A stretch of DNA of 64,000 nucleotides from Hyphomicrobiales bacterium (GTDB lineage Bacteria > Pseudomonadota > Alphaproteobacteria > Rhizobiales > Rhizobiaceae), in assembly GCA_900489925.1 (NCBI GenBank), contig UEHQ01000012.1:1-64000 (forward strand), in the 5' to 3' direction. The notes under the pieces are model-generated. The model made no database searches, was not told the origin of the DNA, and worked only from the letters and a program-made list of their open reading frames with translations. Below, piece by piece: positions 1-9,727 of this stretch (within the stretch, counting starts at the first letter, position 1; the number at the start of each line of letters is the position of its first letter). Both the position numbers and the translations under genes were made by a program.

Positions 1-10
1 CCAAATGCTC

Positions 11-35
11 CCGGCGAGGCACGCCTCCCCGCCGG
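11..35 (-). terminator. Possible terminator hairpin after the rhamnoside ABC operon
   Basis: An imperfect GC-rich hairpin with outer arms CCGGCG (11-16) and CGCCGG (30-35) and an inner AGG/CCT pairing lies about 50 bases beyond the stop of the ATPase gene that ends the operon. There is no clear U-tract on the minus strand, so termination is only inferred from position. Confidence 0.35.
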
Positions 36-82
36 CACTGGCCGTTATCCTGGTATCAGGAGCGCTGAAAATCGCGCCCACG

Positions 83-1063
<981 letters not shown>

Positions 1064-1067
1064 TCGA

Positions 1068-1892
1068 CTATCCTTTCACGGCGCCGGCGGTCATGCCCGC
1101 AACAATCTGCCGGTTGAAGAAGACGAACACGATGAGGGGAGGAATAGTCACCAGCAAGATGTTCATGAACAGAAGGTTGAATTGTGTCTGGAACTGTCCC
1201 TGGAAGTTATAGAGCGTGAGCTGGACGGTCACGTTCTCGCGGCCAGGGAGATAGTAGAGCGGGTTCGTGAAATCGTTGAAGATGGCGATGGACTGCACGA
1301 CGATGACCGTGACGGTCACCGGCTTCAACAACGGCAGGACAACCCTGAAAAAGATCTGGAGCGGCTTTGCCCCGTCGATGATTGCCGCCTCATCGAGATC
1401 GCGCGGGATCGTCGCAATGAAGCTCTTGAACAAGAGGACGGTGAACGCCAGGCCATAGGCAACCTGGATCAGGATCATGCCGGAGATCGTCTTGAACAGA
1501 CCGAGCGACTGCAGCACCCAGATGGTCGGCACGACCGCCGGCGGAATGATCAGGCCAGCGAAAACACAGGCGTAGATAACCGTATTCCAGCGCGATGGGC
1601 GGCGCTGCAGAATATAGCCCACCATCGCGCCGAACAGCACCAGCAACGCCACCGCTACCACCGTGATCACCGTCGAATTGAAGTAGGCCAGCAGCAGCAT
1701 GTAGTTGCGGGCTTGAATGACCTCGAGGAAATTCTCCCAGAGACGCCATTCGACGGGCAGGCCGAATGTCAGAGAGGCCGCAGCCTGCTTTGTCTTTGCC
1801 GCCGTCAGCAGGATGAACAGGAACGGCAACACGAATATGATGCCGGAGGCGGCGAGCGCGATTACGCCCGAATAACGTTGGCGGCGCGTCAC
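1068..1892 (-). CDS. Carbohydrate ABC transporter permease (MalG type)
   Basis: Second inner-membrane subunit (274 aa) of the sugar importer. About six hydrophobic membrane segments are visible, and the EAA-type loop that docks on the ATPase is seen as [20 protein letters not shown] in the C-terminal half, typical of the MalG/CUT1 family. The frame stays open far upstream inside the previous gene, but the real start is a GTG at 1892 (first residues VTRRQRYSG) that overlaps the preceding stop as GTGA. This gives a normal family length and a correct N-terminal membrane anchor. The overlap implies coupled translation with the first permease. Confidence 0.9.
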   Translation of the reverse strand: MTRRQRYSGVIALAASGIIFVLPFLFILLTAAKTKQAAASLTFGLPVEWRLWENFLEVIQARNYMLLLAYFNSTVITVVAVALLVLFGAMVGYILQRRPSRWNTVIYACVFAGLIIPPAVVPTIWVLQSLGLFKTISGMILIQVAYGLAFTVLLFKSFIATIPRDLDEAAIIDGAKPLQIFFRVVLPLLKPVTVTVIVVQSIAIFNDFTNPLYYLPGRENVTVQLTLYNFQGQFQTQFNLLFMNILLVTIPPLIVFVFFNRQIVAGMTAGAVKG

Positions 1893-2749
1893 AGGTCCAC
1901 CTCCTTGCGGTTGAACCATGCGGTCAGGGGCAGAACGATGACGCCGATCAGGATGAACAGAATGACGTTTCCTGCCGTCGACAGACCATAGAAGCCCGCC
2001 TGATACTGCTTGTAGATGACGCTGGCGAGGACGTCTGACGAAAAACCGGGACCGCCGCGCGTCATCGCCCAGATAAGATCGAAGCTTCTCATGCCGCCGA
2101 TCAGGGACAGAGTGACGACAGTGACAGTGGCCGGCTTCACGAGCGGAACAGTCACACGAAAGAACATCTGGACCCGTGTCGCACCATCGATCCTGGCGGC
2201 CTCGTAATAATCGGCGCCGATCGATGCGAGACCGGCGATGTAGATCACGGTCGCAAGCCCGATGCCCTTCCAGAGGTCGACGAAGACGATGGAATAAAGC
2301 GCGAGGCTCGGATCGGTGAGCCAGCCGGGTCCGTGGATGCCGATCGCGGCAAGCGCGACGTTGATGAGCCCGCGCGTCGGGTGCATGAGCACCGAGAAGG
2401 TGATGCCGACGCCGATGGTCGACACTAGGACTGGAAAGAAGATAACAGTGCGCAAAAGACCCTGTGCCCAAATGCCCGATGTCAAAAGTACGGCCAGCAG
2501 CAGGCCGAGCACCGTCTTCGTGCCGGAGGTCAAGACCGCGTAGATAATGGTGTTGATGAGGCCCTGGATCAGGAATGGTTCACGAAAGAACTGCCGATAG
2601 TTTTCCAGACCAATGAATTGAGCACTGAAAAGATCCCACCTTGTAAGGCTGAACCAGAAGGAGGCGGCGGTCGGAACCAGAAACAGCACGGTGAAGATCA
2701 CTGCCGCGGGCAGGACGAACCAGTATGGATACGGAGATTTGCGCGTCAC
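1889..2749 (-). CDS. Carbohydrate ABC transporter permease (MalF/UgpA type)
   Basis: First inner-membrane subunit (286 aa) of the CUT1-type sugar importer. Hydrophobic segments begin at once (YPYWFVLPAAVIFTVLF) and the ATPase-docking loop is visible as YYEAARIDGATRVQMFFRV. The frame is open about 59 codons further upstream into the binding-protein gene, but that stretch is low-complexity and overlaps coding sequence. The GTG at 2749 is chosen because a good AAGGAG site lies 7 bases before it and the resulting N-terminus matches the family. It follows the binding-protein gene after a gap that holds a perfect stem-loop. Confidence 0.9.
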   Translation of the reverse strand: MTRKSPYPYWFVLPAAVIFTVLFLVPTAASFWFSLTRWDLFSAQFIGLENYRQFFREPFLIQGLINTIIYAVLTSGTKTVLGLLLAVLLTSGIWAQGLLRTVIFFPVLVSTIGVGITFSVLMHPTRGLINVALAAIGIHGPGWLTDPSLALYSIVFVDLWKGIGLATVIYIAGLASIGADYYEAARIDGATRVQMFFRVTVPLVKPATVTVVTLSLIGGMRSFDLIWAMTRGGPGFSSDVLASVIYKQYQAGFYGLSTAGNVILFILIGVIVLPLTAWFNRKEVDL

Positions 2750-2768
2750 TAAGGGGCTCCTTGAACAC

Positions 2769-2797
2769 CCCCAGCCCGGACGAGCACCGGGCTGGGG
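2769..2797 (-). repeat. Perfect stem-loop between binding-protein and permease genes
   Basis: Arms CCCCAGCCCGG (2769-2779) and CCGGGCTGGGG (2787-2797) are perfectly complementary with a 7-base loop. No U-tract follows on the minus strand, and the permease start codon is only 20 bases downstream. The structure sits directly after the binding-protein stop, where such hairpins usually protect the 3' end of the upstream mRNA segment. Confidence 0.75.
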
Positions 2798-2810
2798 AAG
2801 GGCTGGGAGG

Positions 2811-4085
2811 TTACCAGTTTGGCAGGCCGAGCTGCTTGGCCTGCTTTTCGACGTCCTGGTCGTAGAGAGCGGCGGCATCCTTGGCGGAGCGGATACCGGT
2901 TCCGACTTCGACAGTGATCTGCTCAAGCGCCGGCCCCTTCACAGGAGACACGAATTCCAATGCCGGCGCAGTACGGCCCTCGGTTTCGAAATAAGGCAGC
3001 ATGTCGGAGACCACGGCCGGGATATCCTTCGGAAGTTCGCAGCCCTTCACCAGATAGGGGCCGGACGGAACCGCCTTCGCCATGAGGTCGCATGCCTCCT
3101 TGCTGCCAACGAAGTCGAGGAACTTCTTGGCCTCTGCAACATTCTCGGACTTGGCCGATGCATAGAGTGCGGATGGCATCCATACCGTGAGGCCGTTTTT
3201 GGACGCGTTCGCGCCCGGCTGAGCAAAGAAGCCCAGGTCTTTCAAGCTGTCGGGAACATTCTGTTGAACGTTTCCGATGCCGAACGTCAGGTTCGGATAG
3301 TGTGCAGCCTCGCCGGTGGCCACCATTCGCATGCCATCATCGAACTTCGCAGCACCGAAGTCTGCATTGAAGTAGCCGGCTTTCGCGACCTCTTCGAGGT
3401 GCTCGAAGCCGCGCATCGCGGCTGGCGTATTCGCGTACTTCACCTTGTTGGCGGTATAGTCGTCGGCAAAGTCTGGAACCTCGGCCTGGACATTATAGTA
3501 GTCGGCGAGAACGAAGAGCTGTGAAGTCCAGGTGTCGCCGTAGGTCTGCGCCACTGCGACCTTGCCTGCCGCCTTCACCTTCTCGTTGTTGGCCATGAAT
3601 TCCGCCCATGTCTTAGGCGGCGTAAGCCCGAGATCCGCATAGATCTTTCGGTTGTAGAAGATACCGCCGCCCATCGCAGGACCAAACGGCATTCCGCGCA
3701 CGTGTCCATCCGGACTGGTGACCACCTTCTTGAAGCTCTCCATAACTCCCGCTTCGGAGGCAAGGTCGGAAAGGTCGGCGATCGTTTCCTGCGGCTTCAG
3801 TGCCTGGAACAGCGAGCCCGCGTTGTAAAGGAAGATATCGGCCATCTCGCCGGTAGCGAGGCGCGTCTTGATGATGTTGTCGCCTTCCGATCCCCCTGCG
3901 CGTTGCTCGACGTCGAAGGAGACATCGGGATGCTTTTCCATATAAGCCTTGGAAACCGCATCGAACGAGGCGATCGTCTCGGGGTTCGTGTCGATCAATA
4001 CGCTGAGCGTTACGTCAGCATGGGCAACGCTGGCTGCCAGCGACATAAAGGCTGCGGCAAGAATGCTGCACTTCGTCATTCTCAT
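2811..4085 (-). CDS. Extracellular sugar-binding protein of ABC transporter
   Basis: Periplasmic solute-binding protein of family 1 (424 aa), the substrate receptor of the importer. A signal peptide is clear: basic MRMTKCS, then a hydrophobic core, cleavage after AHA before DVTLSVLID. The C-terminal part carries features usual for the family, such as VWMPSALYAS and repeated aromatic residues. Two ATGs compete: 4091 lies only 2 bases from the AGGAGG ribosome site (4094-4099), 4085 lies 8 bases from it, so 4085 is preferred. It lies 72 bases downstream of the GH78 gene and 61 bases upstream of the first permease. The substrate is inferred from the neighbouring rhamnosidase, not from the protein itself. 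Confidence 0.9.
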   Translation of the reverse strand: MRMTKCSILAAAFMSLAASVAHADVTLSVLIDTNPETIASFDAVSKAYMEKHPDVSFDVEQRAGGSEGDNIIKTRLATGEMADIFLYNAGSLFQALKPQETIADLSDLASEAGVMESFKKVVTSPDGHVRGMPFGPAMGGGIFYNRKIYADLGLTPPKTWAEFMANNEKVKAAGKVAVAQTYGDTWTSQLFVLADYYNVQAEVPDFADDYTANKVKYANTPAAMRGFEHLEEVAKAGYFNADFGAAKFDDGMRMVATGEAAHYPNLTFGIGNVQQNVPDSLKDLGFFAQPGANASKNGLTVWMPSALYASAKSENVAEAKKFLDFVGSKEACDLMAKAVPSGPYLVKGCELPKDIPAVVSDMLPYFETEGRTAPALEFVSPVKGPALEQITVEVGTGIRSAKDAAALYDQDVEKQAKQLGLPNW

Positions 4086-4127
4086 AGTCATTTCCTCCTC
4101 TTGAAGACCAGAATGATTGGGCTGCGC

Positions 4128-4150
4128 GCTTTCGGGCAAGGCCCGAAAGC
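4128..4150 (-). repeat. Perfect stem-loop between rhamnosidase and binding-protein genes
   Basis: Arms GCTTTCGGGC (4128-4137) and GCCCGAAAGC (4141-4150) with loop AAG form a perfect 10-bp hairpin eight bases past the rhamnosidase stop. No U-tract follows on the minus strand. It could be a partial terminator, a processing site or a stabilising element that sets different levels for the enzyme and the binding protein. Confidence 0.6.
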
Positions 4151-4157
4151 AGTTTTG

Positions 4158-6491
4158 CTAGATTGAGAACGTGATCGTATGCTCCCCCGCGCCGATCCTG
4201 ACCTCCTCGCCAGGCGCGACAAGTTTGCCGTCCGCTGTCAGCGACTTCCTTTCCGCCTTACCCTGCAGGCGTGCGGTTACGCCCTCGGGCAATACAAGGC
4301 GGCAGGTCACCGCCCCGCCTTCCAGTCTCCATCCGGCCTCGATGCGGCCAAAGCGGGTGTCATGCCAAGCCGCGACCGGGGACAGGGCCGGAAGAATGGC
4401 TGGGTCGAAAGCTGCCTCCTCGAAACCCGGCTTGTCTTCCAGCGGCCTGATGCCAGCCACATCTTCAAATAGCCATTGGCACACCGCGCCATAAGCGTAG
4501 TGATTGTAGCTGTTCATGTCAGGATCGTAGATCGTCCCATCCTCTGCGAGCGCATCCCACCGCTCCCAGATCGAGGTCGCACCGCGCTCGACCTGATAGA
4601 GCCAACCGGGAACCTTCCTGTTGAGGAACATCTTCTCCGCGAGATCGAGCATGCCGAGGCGCGTCAGCGCCGGAAGCAATGCCGGCGTGCCTATGAACCC
4701 TGTGCCGATGACGCCGTCTGTCTCTTCGGAAACCCGACGGAAATACGCACGACCGGCTTCTTCATACTCCGGCGGGACAAGACCATAGAGGAACGCAAGT
4801 GCCCAGGATGTCTGGTCGTTATGCGCAATGCGGCCCGATGGCGAAAAGAACTCATGCTTGAAGGCCGCCCGTATCTCCTCGGCCTTCGCATCGAGTCGCG
4901 CGGCTTCAGAAGTCTTGCCGAGCACGTGGGCGATTTTTGCGGTCACCTGCGTCGATATGAAGTGATAGAGCGTAGCGGCACAATCGTCAGCCACCGTCGG
5001 GCGCGGCTTCCTGTTGTCGCCCACAGGCTGAAGCCAATCCCCGAAGGTGAAGCCGTGAGCGCCCCAGACCGCAGGCGGCCGAATGATCGGTCCATTGGAG
5101 ATGCCCCAGAGGTAGTCGAGCCAACGCATCATCGCCGGGAAGCACTCTTTGAGAACCGACGCGTCCCCATAATGCAGATAGAGTTGCCACGGAATGATGA
5201 CGATAGCGTCACCCCACCCCGTGGAGCCTGCCCAATCGCCGCGGCCGTCTATCGGGAACAGGCGCGTCGGATCCGGCGAGAAATGAGGAACAGCACCATC
5301 GGCGCGCTGATCGTGCATGACGTCGCGGAGATACTTCGTCAGAAACGACTGGCTGTCAGCCAGCCAGCAGGCCGTGCCGGCAAAGACCTGGGCGTCGCCG
5401 GTCCAGCCGAGCCTTTCATCACGCTGCGGGCAATCCGTCGGGACCTCGATGAAGTTGGAGCGGTGTGACCAGATCGTGTTCTCCACGAGCCGATTGACAG
5501 CCGACTGCCCGGAGGTGAACCCACCGGCGCTGACCGGCACCGACGAGATCGGGACCATCGTGATTGCGACGAGTTCCGCTTTACCAGTCAGGGTGACCCG
5601 CGCGTATCGGAAGCCCATGAATGTGAAGAGTGGTGCGTAGGTCTCCTCGCCCTCTCCCTTCAACGTGTAGACTAGTTCAGCGCGGGCGCTGCGGTAGTTG
5701 CGATTATCGAAGAACCGTTCCGGACCGAGCACTTCCGAATGTTCGACACGCACCTGCGCTCCCGCCTCTCCCTTTACGCGAAGAAGAATGTACGCGCCGG
5801 CATTCTGGCCGAAATCATAGACCGTGCGACCGTCGGGTTCGACCCAGCTCTCGATCGGCGTGAAACCAGCGAGCTCTTTGACGGCGCCCGTCTCATGTGG
5901 CACGAGCAGGGCTTTATCGAAGGCGAGAACCTCCACGCCTTCGGTATCTGCAGGCACGATGCGCGCGTCGTAGTCCTCACCGAAATAGATGCCGTTGCGT
6001 GTGACCGGCGTGTAGCCGCTCTTCCAGGTGCCGTCGGTCTTGAGAAGCGGTGCTCCGGCTGCGCTGATCTCGGCAATGGCGCCGGTTCTATCGCCCCAGC
6101 AATTGAAGACCGGATTGGAGGCCCAGAGGAGCTGACTCCGGTACCAGCCGTCACCAAGCCAGATCTCGATGCGATTGTTTCCTGAAAGCAGCAGATCCGT
6201 CACATCATATGTCTGGTAAGCGATCCGGTCGTCGTAGCAGGTCCAGCCGGGCGTCAGCAGATCGTCGCCGACACGGCGCCCGTTGATGAAGGCCCTGTAG
6301 AGACCAAGCGCGGAGATGCGCAGCGTCGTCCCCGGGGTTATAGTCCCGACCGCAAATTCGCGGGATACAAACGTTCCTGCAGTTCCCTGCCCCGCGTCGC
6401 AGGTTGGCGCGATCATCGACGCGCCGAACCTGAAGGTTGAACCGTCAATGCTGCCAACCACGGCGGTGCCGCGGTCCAATACAATCGTCAT
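4158..6491 (-). CDS. Alpha-L-rhamnosidase, glycoside hydrolase family 78
   Basis: Hydrolyses terminal alpha-L-rhamnose from plant glycosides or pectic and flavonoid rhamnosides by an inverting mechanism (family knowledge). The 777-aa protein shows the GH78 order: an N-terminal beta-sandwich with the substrate-binding stretch INGRRVGDDLLTPGW and WLGDGWYRS (residues ~70-120), a second beta region, then an (alpha/alpha)6 barrel. The key motif CPQRDERLGWTGDAQ (near residue 350) contains the Asp-Glu pair of the active centre. No signal peptide is visible, so the enzyme probably works in the cytoplasm on imported rhamnosides. It is the first gene of the transporter operon. A GAGGA site precedes the ATG at 6491, and a palindromic operator candidate lies between it and the divergent LacI gene. 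Confidence 0.93.
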   Translation of the reverse strand: MTIVLDRGTAVVGSIDGSTFRFGASMIAPTCDAGQGTAGTFVSREFAVGTITPGTTLRISALGLYRAFINGRRVGDDLLTPGWTCYDDRIAYQTYDVTDLLLSGNNRIEIWLGDGWYRSQLLWASNPVFNCWGDRTGAIAEISAAGAPLLKTDGTWKSGYTPVTRNGIYFGEDYDARIVPADTEGVEVLAFDKALLVPHETGAVKELAGFTPIESWVEPDGRTVYDFGQNAGAYILLRVKGEAGAQVRVEHSEVLGPERFFDNRNYRSARAELVYTLKGEGEETYAPLFTFMGFRYARVTLTGKAELVAITMVPISSVPVSAGGFTSGQSAVNRLVENTIWSHRSNFIEVPTDCPQRDERLGWTGDAQVFAGTACWLADSQSFLTKYLRDVMHDQRADGAVPHFSPDPTRLFPIDGRGDWAGSTGWGDAIVIIPWQLYLHYGDASVLKECFPAMMRWLDYLWGISNGPIIRPPAVWGAHGFTFGDWLQPVGDNRKPRPTVADDCAATLYHFISTQVTAKIAHVLGKTSEAARLDAKAEEIRAAFKHEFFSPSGRIAHNDQTSWALAFLYGLVPPEYEEAGRAYFRRVSEETDGVIGTGFIGTPALLPALTRLGMLDLAEKMFLNRKVPGWLYQVERGATSIWERWDALAEDGTIYDPDMNSYNHYAYGAVCQWLFEDVAGIRPLEDKPGFEEAAFDPAILPALSPVAAWHDTRFGRIEAGWRLEGGAVTCRLVLPEGVTARLQGKAERKSLTADGKLVAPGEEVRIGAGEHTITFSI

Positions 6492-6557
6492 TCCTCAACT
6501 CCCTTGGCTGCCCCGTCCTCTGGCGGCCGAAACAACACGTTTTTGTGTATCGTTCTA

Positions 6558-6573
6558 TGTAGATCATTCTACA
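6558..6573. promoter_or_regulatory. Palindromic operator candidate between rhamnosidase and LacI genes
   Basis: The inverted repeat TGTAGA-TCAT-TCTACA has perfect 6-bp arms and lies in an AT-rich stretch of the 149-bp divergent intergenic region, 68 bp from the lacI-type start and 67 bp from the rhamnosidase start. Position and symmetry fit an operator for the adjacent LacI-family protein, which would control both directions. Confidence 0.6.
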
Positions 6574-6640
6574 ACATCGATTGCCGCGCAAGAGTTTTTT
6601 GTCTATAATTTTCGCGTATTGTGGAGATAGACGTATTATA

Positions 6641-7666
6641 ATGAAAAAACAGATGGTTAGCGCGACAGCAGGACGAGCTACGATCCGCCATGTCGCAGCG
6701 GATGCGGGAGTCTCGGTTGCAGCCGTCTCGAAAGTTCTTCGCAACGCTTACGGCGTCAGCGACATTCTCAGGCAGAAGGTGGAGACGTCGATCGAGAAGC
6801 TGAAGTACCGTCCATCCGTCGCGGCGCGCGGGATGCGGGGCCGTACCTACACGATTGGTGTCCTGATCATCGAGCTGACCAACCCATTCCTTGCGGGGGT
6901 TATCGAGGGCGCAAACGACACCTTCTCCGGCAACAATTACAAGGCTCTTGTCGGGATAGGTCGGGCGGCAAGCGCAATCGAGGCATCCTTGATTGAGTCC
7001 ATGATCGACAACCATATGGATGGGCTGCTGATCATTGCCCCACGAATTTCAGGCAAACTGATAGAGCGATACTCTCGCCAGATCCCGATCGTCGTGATCG
7101 CGCATCATGAACCGCAGGCCCTGAGCTACGACACCGTCAACTCCGATGACCGCAGGGGCGCATACTTGGCTGCCGAAGCCCTGCTGCAGCAGGGCTACGA
7201 GGACATTGCCATGCTGAGCTACGACCTCTCCGAGTCTCCGTCTTCGGTCGTCGTTCTCCAGCGCGAGATCGGCTATACCGAGTTCATGAAGCAGGCTGGC
7301 CTTGAAGCGCGCAGCCGCATCATTCGATTGCCGCTGGTTGCTGCCGATCGGAGCGCCGAGATCCAGACTTTCCTGAACGCGCCGGACCGACCTCGCGCGG
7401 TGTTCGTCTGGTCGGATCTGGATGCGGTGCCGCTCCTGAACGCTGCAAGAACCAGCGGTATCCGGGTTCCTGAAGATCTCGCCATCATCGGCTATGACAA
7501 TTCTCCGCACGCCGCCATCCCGCTCGTTGCACTATCGAGCATAGACCAGAATCCGGCTGAGCTGGGAAAGACGGCGGCCGAGCTGCTTCTCAGCCGGATC
7601 GATGGTCGCGAAGAAGCGCAACACGTTTTGATCGAGCCCCACGTCGAAAAGCGTTCCAGCATATAA
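6641..7666 (+). CDS. LacI-family transcriptional regulator of the rhamnoside operon
   Basis: DNA-binding repressor/activator (341 aa) with an N-terminal LacI helix-turn-helix (ATIRHVAADAGVSVAAVSKV) and hinge, followed by a periplasmic-binding-protein-like sensor fold beginning TYTIGVLIIELTNPFLAGVI. The frame opens earlier at 6581, but the ATG at 6641 gives a normal N-terminus just before the HTH; its ribosome site is poor (GGAG about 14 bases upstream), and an ATG at 6653 is an alternative. It is divergent from the GH78/ABC operon, with a palindrome between them, so it probably senses rhamnose or a rhamnose-derived compound. The effector is inferred from context only. Confidence 0.9.
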   Translation: MKKQMVSATAGRATIRHVAADAGVSVAAVSKVLRNAYGVSDILRQKVETSIEKLKYRPSVAARGMRGRTYTIGVLIIELTNPFLAGVIEGANDTFSGNNYKALVGIGRAASAIEASLIESMIDNHMDGLLIIAPRISGKLIERYSRQIPIVVIAHHEPQALSYDTVNSDDRRGAYLAAEALLQQGYEDIAMLSYDLSESPSSVVVLQREIGYTEFMKQAGLEARSRIIRLPLVAADRSAEIQTFLNAPDRPRAVFVWSDLDAVPLLNAARTSGIRVPEDLAIIGYDNSPHAAIPLVALSSIDQNPAELGKTAAELLLSRIDGREEAQHVLIEPHVEKRSSI

Positions 7667-7780
7667 TGTGACGTGCGACGGTGGCAGCAACAGCCATCGC
7701 ACTCCAAGGTGGACGGGCTCACCTCCAGGCCGTACAATGACAACTTGTCGCAGGCTGAGCTTTTCGGCGGGAGTGCGCCA

Positions 7781-8608
7781 ATGGCTATCTTCATGGATCG
7801 GCATGAACTTGCGGGAACGTCGGCCGCCGACATTGCCGAGGCCCATCGCAAGGATCTCGACATTCAGGACAGGTACGGGGTCAAGTTCCTCACCTACTGG
7901 TACGATCCGCGGCGGGGAAATGCGTTTTGCCTCGTGGACGCCCCCGACATGGAAACTGCCCAATGCGTCCACCGCGAAGCCCACGGCTTCATCGCCGGCG
8001 AGGTTATCGAGGTGGCCTTATCCGCGGTCGAGGCCTTCCTCGGTCGGATCAACGACCCCGAGCCGGCATCCGGGCAAATTCCAGGTGAAATGGATGGCGG
8101 TCACCGGGCAATCCTATTCACTGACATCGTCGGCTCGACCGCAATGACGTCGCGCCTCGGCGACCGCATGGCGACCGAGCTGGTCAGGGCACACGATTCC
8201 GTCGTGCGTCGATGTCTGGGACAATCCGGTGGCCGCGAGGTCAAGCACACGGGCGACGGCATCATGGCGGCGTTTGCCTCCACAGCCCAGGCCGTTAATT
8301 GCGCGATGATGATCCAGAAGGAGTTTCAGCGGTTCAACGACGCGAACCCGGAGCCTATCCATGTCCGCATCGGACTCGATTGTGGGGAACCAATCGAGGA
8401 TAGCAATGACCTGTTCGGATCGACGGTGCAGCTCGCAGCTCGTTTATGCGCCGCAGCGTCCAAGGATCAGATCGTTGTCTCGGAGAACATCTTTCGCGAG
8501 TTCGGCGCATCCGAAATCTTCGTTCACGCGACACAGCGAAAACTGAAGGGATTTTCGAAGCCCGTGCTGGTCTTCCAGTGCGACTGGACCAATGCCGGCA
8601 TCAATTAG
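7781..8608 (+). CDS. DUF4242 domain fused to class III adenylate/guanylate cyclase
   Basis: A 275-aa two-domain signalling protein. Residues ~1-85 form a DUF4242 (SCO4226-like, proposed nickel-binding) domain with MDRHELAG, AHRKDLDIQDRYGV and VHREAHGFIAGEVIEV. Residues ~105-265 are a class III cyclase catalytic domain with the first metal Asp in ILFTDIVGSTA, the adenine-contact Lys and second metal Asp in VKHTGDGIMAAF, and the transition-state Arg in LAARLC. The usual catalytic Asn (VNLAARL) is Gln here (FGSTVQLAARLC), and Ser replaces the usual Asp/Thr purine-selecting residue. No membrane segment is seen. The ATG at 7781 has a GGGAG site 7 bases upstream; longer upstream reading is possible but lacks family similarity. 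It converges on a diguanylate cyclase gene. Confidence 0.85.
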   Translation: MAIFMDRHELAGTSAADIAEAHRKDLDIQDRYGVKFLTYWYDPRRGNAFCLVDAPDMETAQCVHREAHGFIAGEVIEVALSAVEAFLGRINDPEPASGQIPGEMDGGHRAILFTDIVGSTAMTSRLGDRMATELVRAHDSVVRRCLGQSGGREVKHTGDGIMAAFASTAQAVNCAMMIQKEFQRFNDANPEPIHVRIGLDCGEPIEDSNDLFGSTVQLAARLCAAASKDQIVVSENIFREFGASEIFVHATQRKLKGFSKPVLVFQCDWTNAGIN

Positions 8609-8634
8609 AATATCGTCAGGGTGTCATGAGGCTT

Positions 8635-8650
8635 GGGCACGACCATGCCC
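8635..8650. terminator. Weak hairpin between convergent cyclase genes
   Basis: GGGCA (8635-8639) and TGCCC (8646-8650) pair around a 6-base loop in the 51-bp gap between the two convergent genes. It may serve as a bidirectional terminator, but the stem is short and no U-tract is present. Confidence 0.3.
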
Positions 8651-8659
8651 TGCCCTCGC

Positions 8660-9643
8660 CTATAAGCCCTGTGCCGCCCGCTTAGCCATTTGCGTGCCGC
8701 TGCCGGGCTGTCCCAGCCAGATCAAGGCAATCCGATCGCCCGTCTGTTTTGCGAGATACATGTAGCTGTCCGCTCGCTTCATGAGGGATACAGCGTCGTC
8801 GCCCTGCTGCAGCAACGTTACGCCCACGGCAGCGCCGACCTCGGTCACGATGCCATCGACCGCAACCGGTTTGAAGATGCGGTCTATCGCTTCGTTGAGC
8901 GTCAACTCCACATCATTCAAATGCGCTTCATCGATTTCGAGAATGACCGCAAACTCATCGCCACCGATGCGCGCGATGAAATCATTGGCTCGGAAGCTGT
9001 CGCGGAAACGACTGGCAATCGTTCTCAGGACCTCGTCGCCCGCCACATGCCCCATTGTGTCATTGACTGCCTTGAAGCCGTTAAAGTCGATAAACGCGAG
9101 CGCGACGAGCTTTTCCGACTGGTCCATACGCGCGATGTACTCGGAGATGACCTCATCAAAACAGGCACGATTTGGCAGTCCCGAAAGTGCATCGGTTCGC
9201 GCCGATGCCCGCAGTGCAAGCTCGATCTCGTTTTGGTGGCGAACGCGGGCTGAAACATCGACAATGACCTCGACGTCAAACGAAACACCATCGATGACGG
9301 TACGTTGGGCCGAAATCAACGTCGGCAGAATCGTGCCGTCGGCGTGCCGGAGATCGACCTCTTCCAGGACATAGCCACCATCTTCAGCGAGCAGGCGATG
9401 CCGGCGGTCCCGAGCCGGGCTGCTGATCGCAGACCCTTCCGAGGTAAGCGTCTTGCCTCGAATATCATCCCACTTCAGCCCGGTCAGCCGCAGGTACGCA
9501 TCGTTGACCTTGAGGTAGCTGGAAGTTTCCGTATCGCTTGTCGAAATCGCCATGGCGATCGGCGCGAACTCGAACATTCGCATCAATATCGAAGTCAGAA
9601 CGTCTGGCGGGAGTATCTCGGCGTCGGCCATACACTTGATCAC
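8660..9643 (-). CDS. PAS-GGDEF diguanylate cyclase
   Basis: Makes cyclic di-GMP from two GTP. The ~327-aa soluble protein has a PAS sensor (residues ~20-140: FEFAPIAMAISTSD, VNDAYLRLTGLKWDDIRGKT, then a PAC-like segment EEVDLRHADGTILPTLISAQ) and a GGDEF domain (~155-310) with LSGLPNRACFDEVI, the metal-binding DFNGFKAVNDTMGH and an intact ARIGGDEFAV. The inhibitory I-site RxxD is present five residues upstream as RAND, so product inhibition is expected. No EAL domain and no membrane segment are seen. The start is uncertain: GTG at 9643 or ATG at 9631, neither with a strong ribosome site. It is convergent with the nucleotide cyclase gene. Confidence 0.9.
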   Translation of the reverse strand: MIKCMADAEILPPDVLTSILMRMFEFAPIAMAISTSDTETSSYLKVNDAYLRLTGLKWDDIRGKTLTSEGSAISSPARDRRHRLLAEDGGYVLEEVDLRHADGTILPTLISAQRTVIDGVSFDVEVIVDVSARVRHQNEIELALRASARTDALSGLPNRACFDEVISEYIARMDQSEKLVALAFIDFNGFKAVNDTMGHVAGDEVLRTIASRFRDSFRANDFIARIGGDEFAVILEIDEAHLNDVELTLNEAIDRIFKPVAVDGIVTEVGAAVGVTLLQQGDDAVSLMKRADSYMYLAKQTGDRIALIWLGQPGSGTQMAKRAAQGL

Positions 9644-9727
9644 AAGAACACAAGCTCACAATGTAGCGCGCAAAAGTAAACGCTTGCTGACATTGCCGAC
9701 GGGTTGGCCTAACCAGGCGACCGAGAA

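Noticed and set aside
1068..2471. A 467-codon open frame reading as one long permease
   Set aside because: The first ~190 codons are shadow sequence of the upstream permease; the real gene begins with GTG at 1892.
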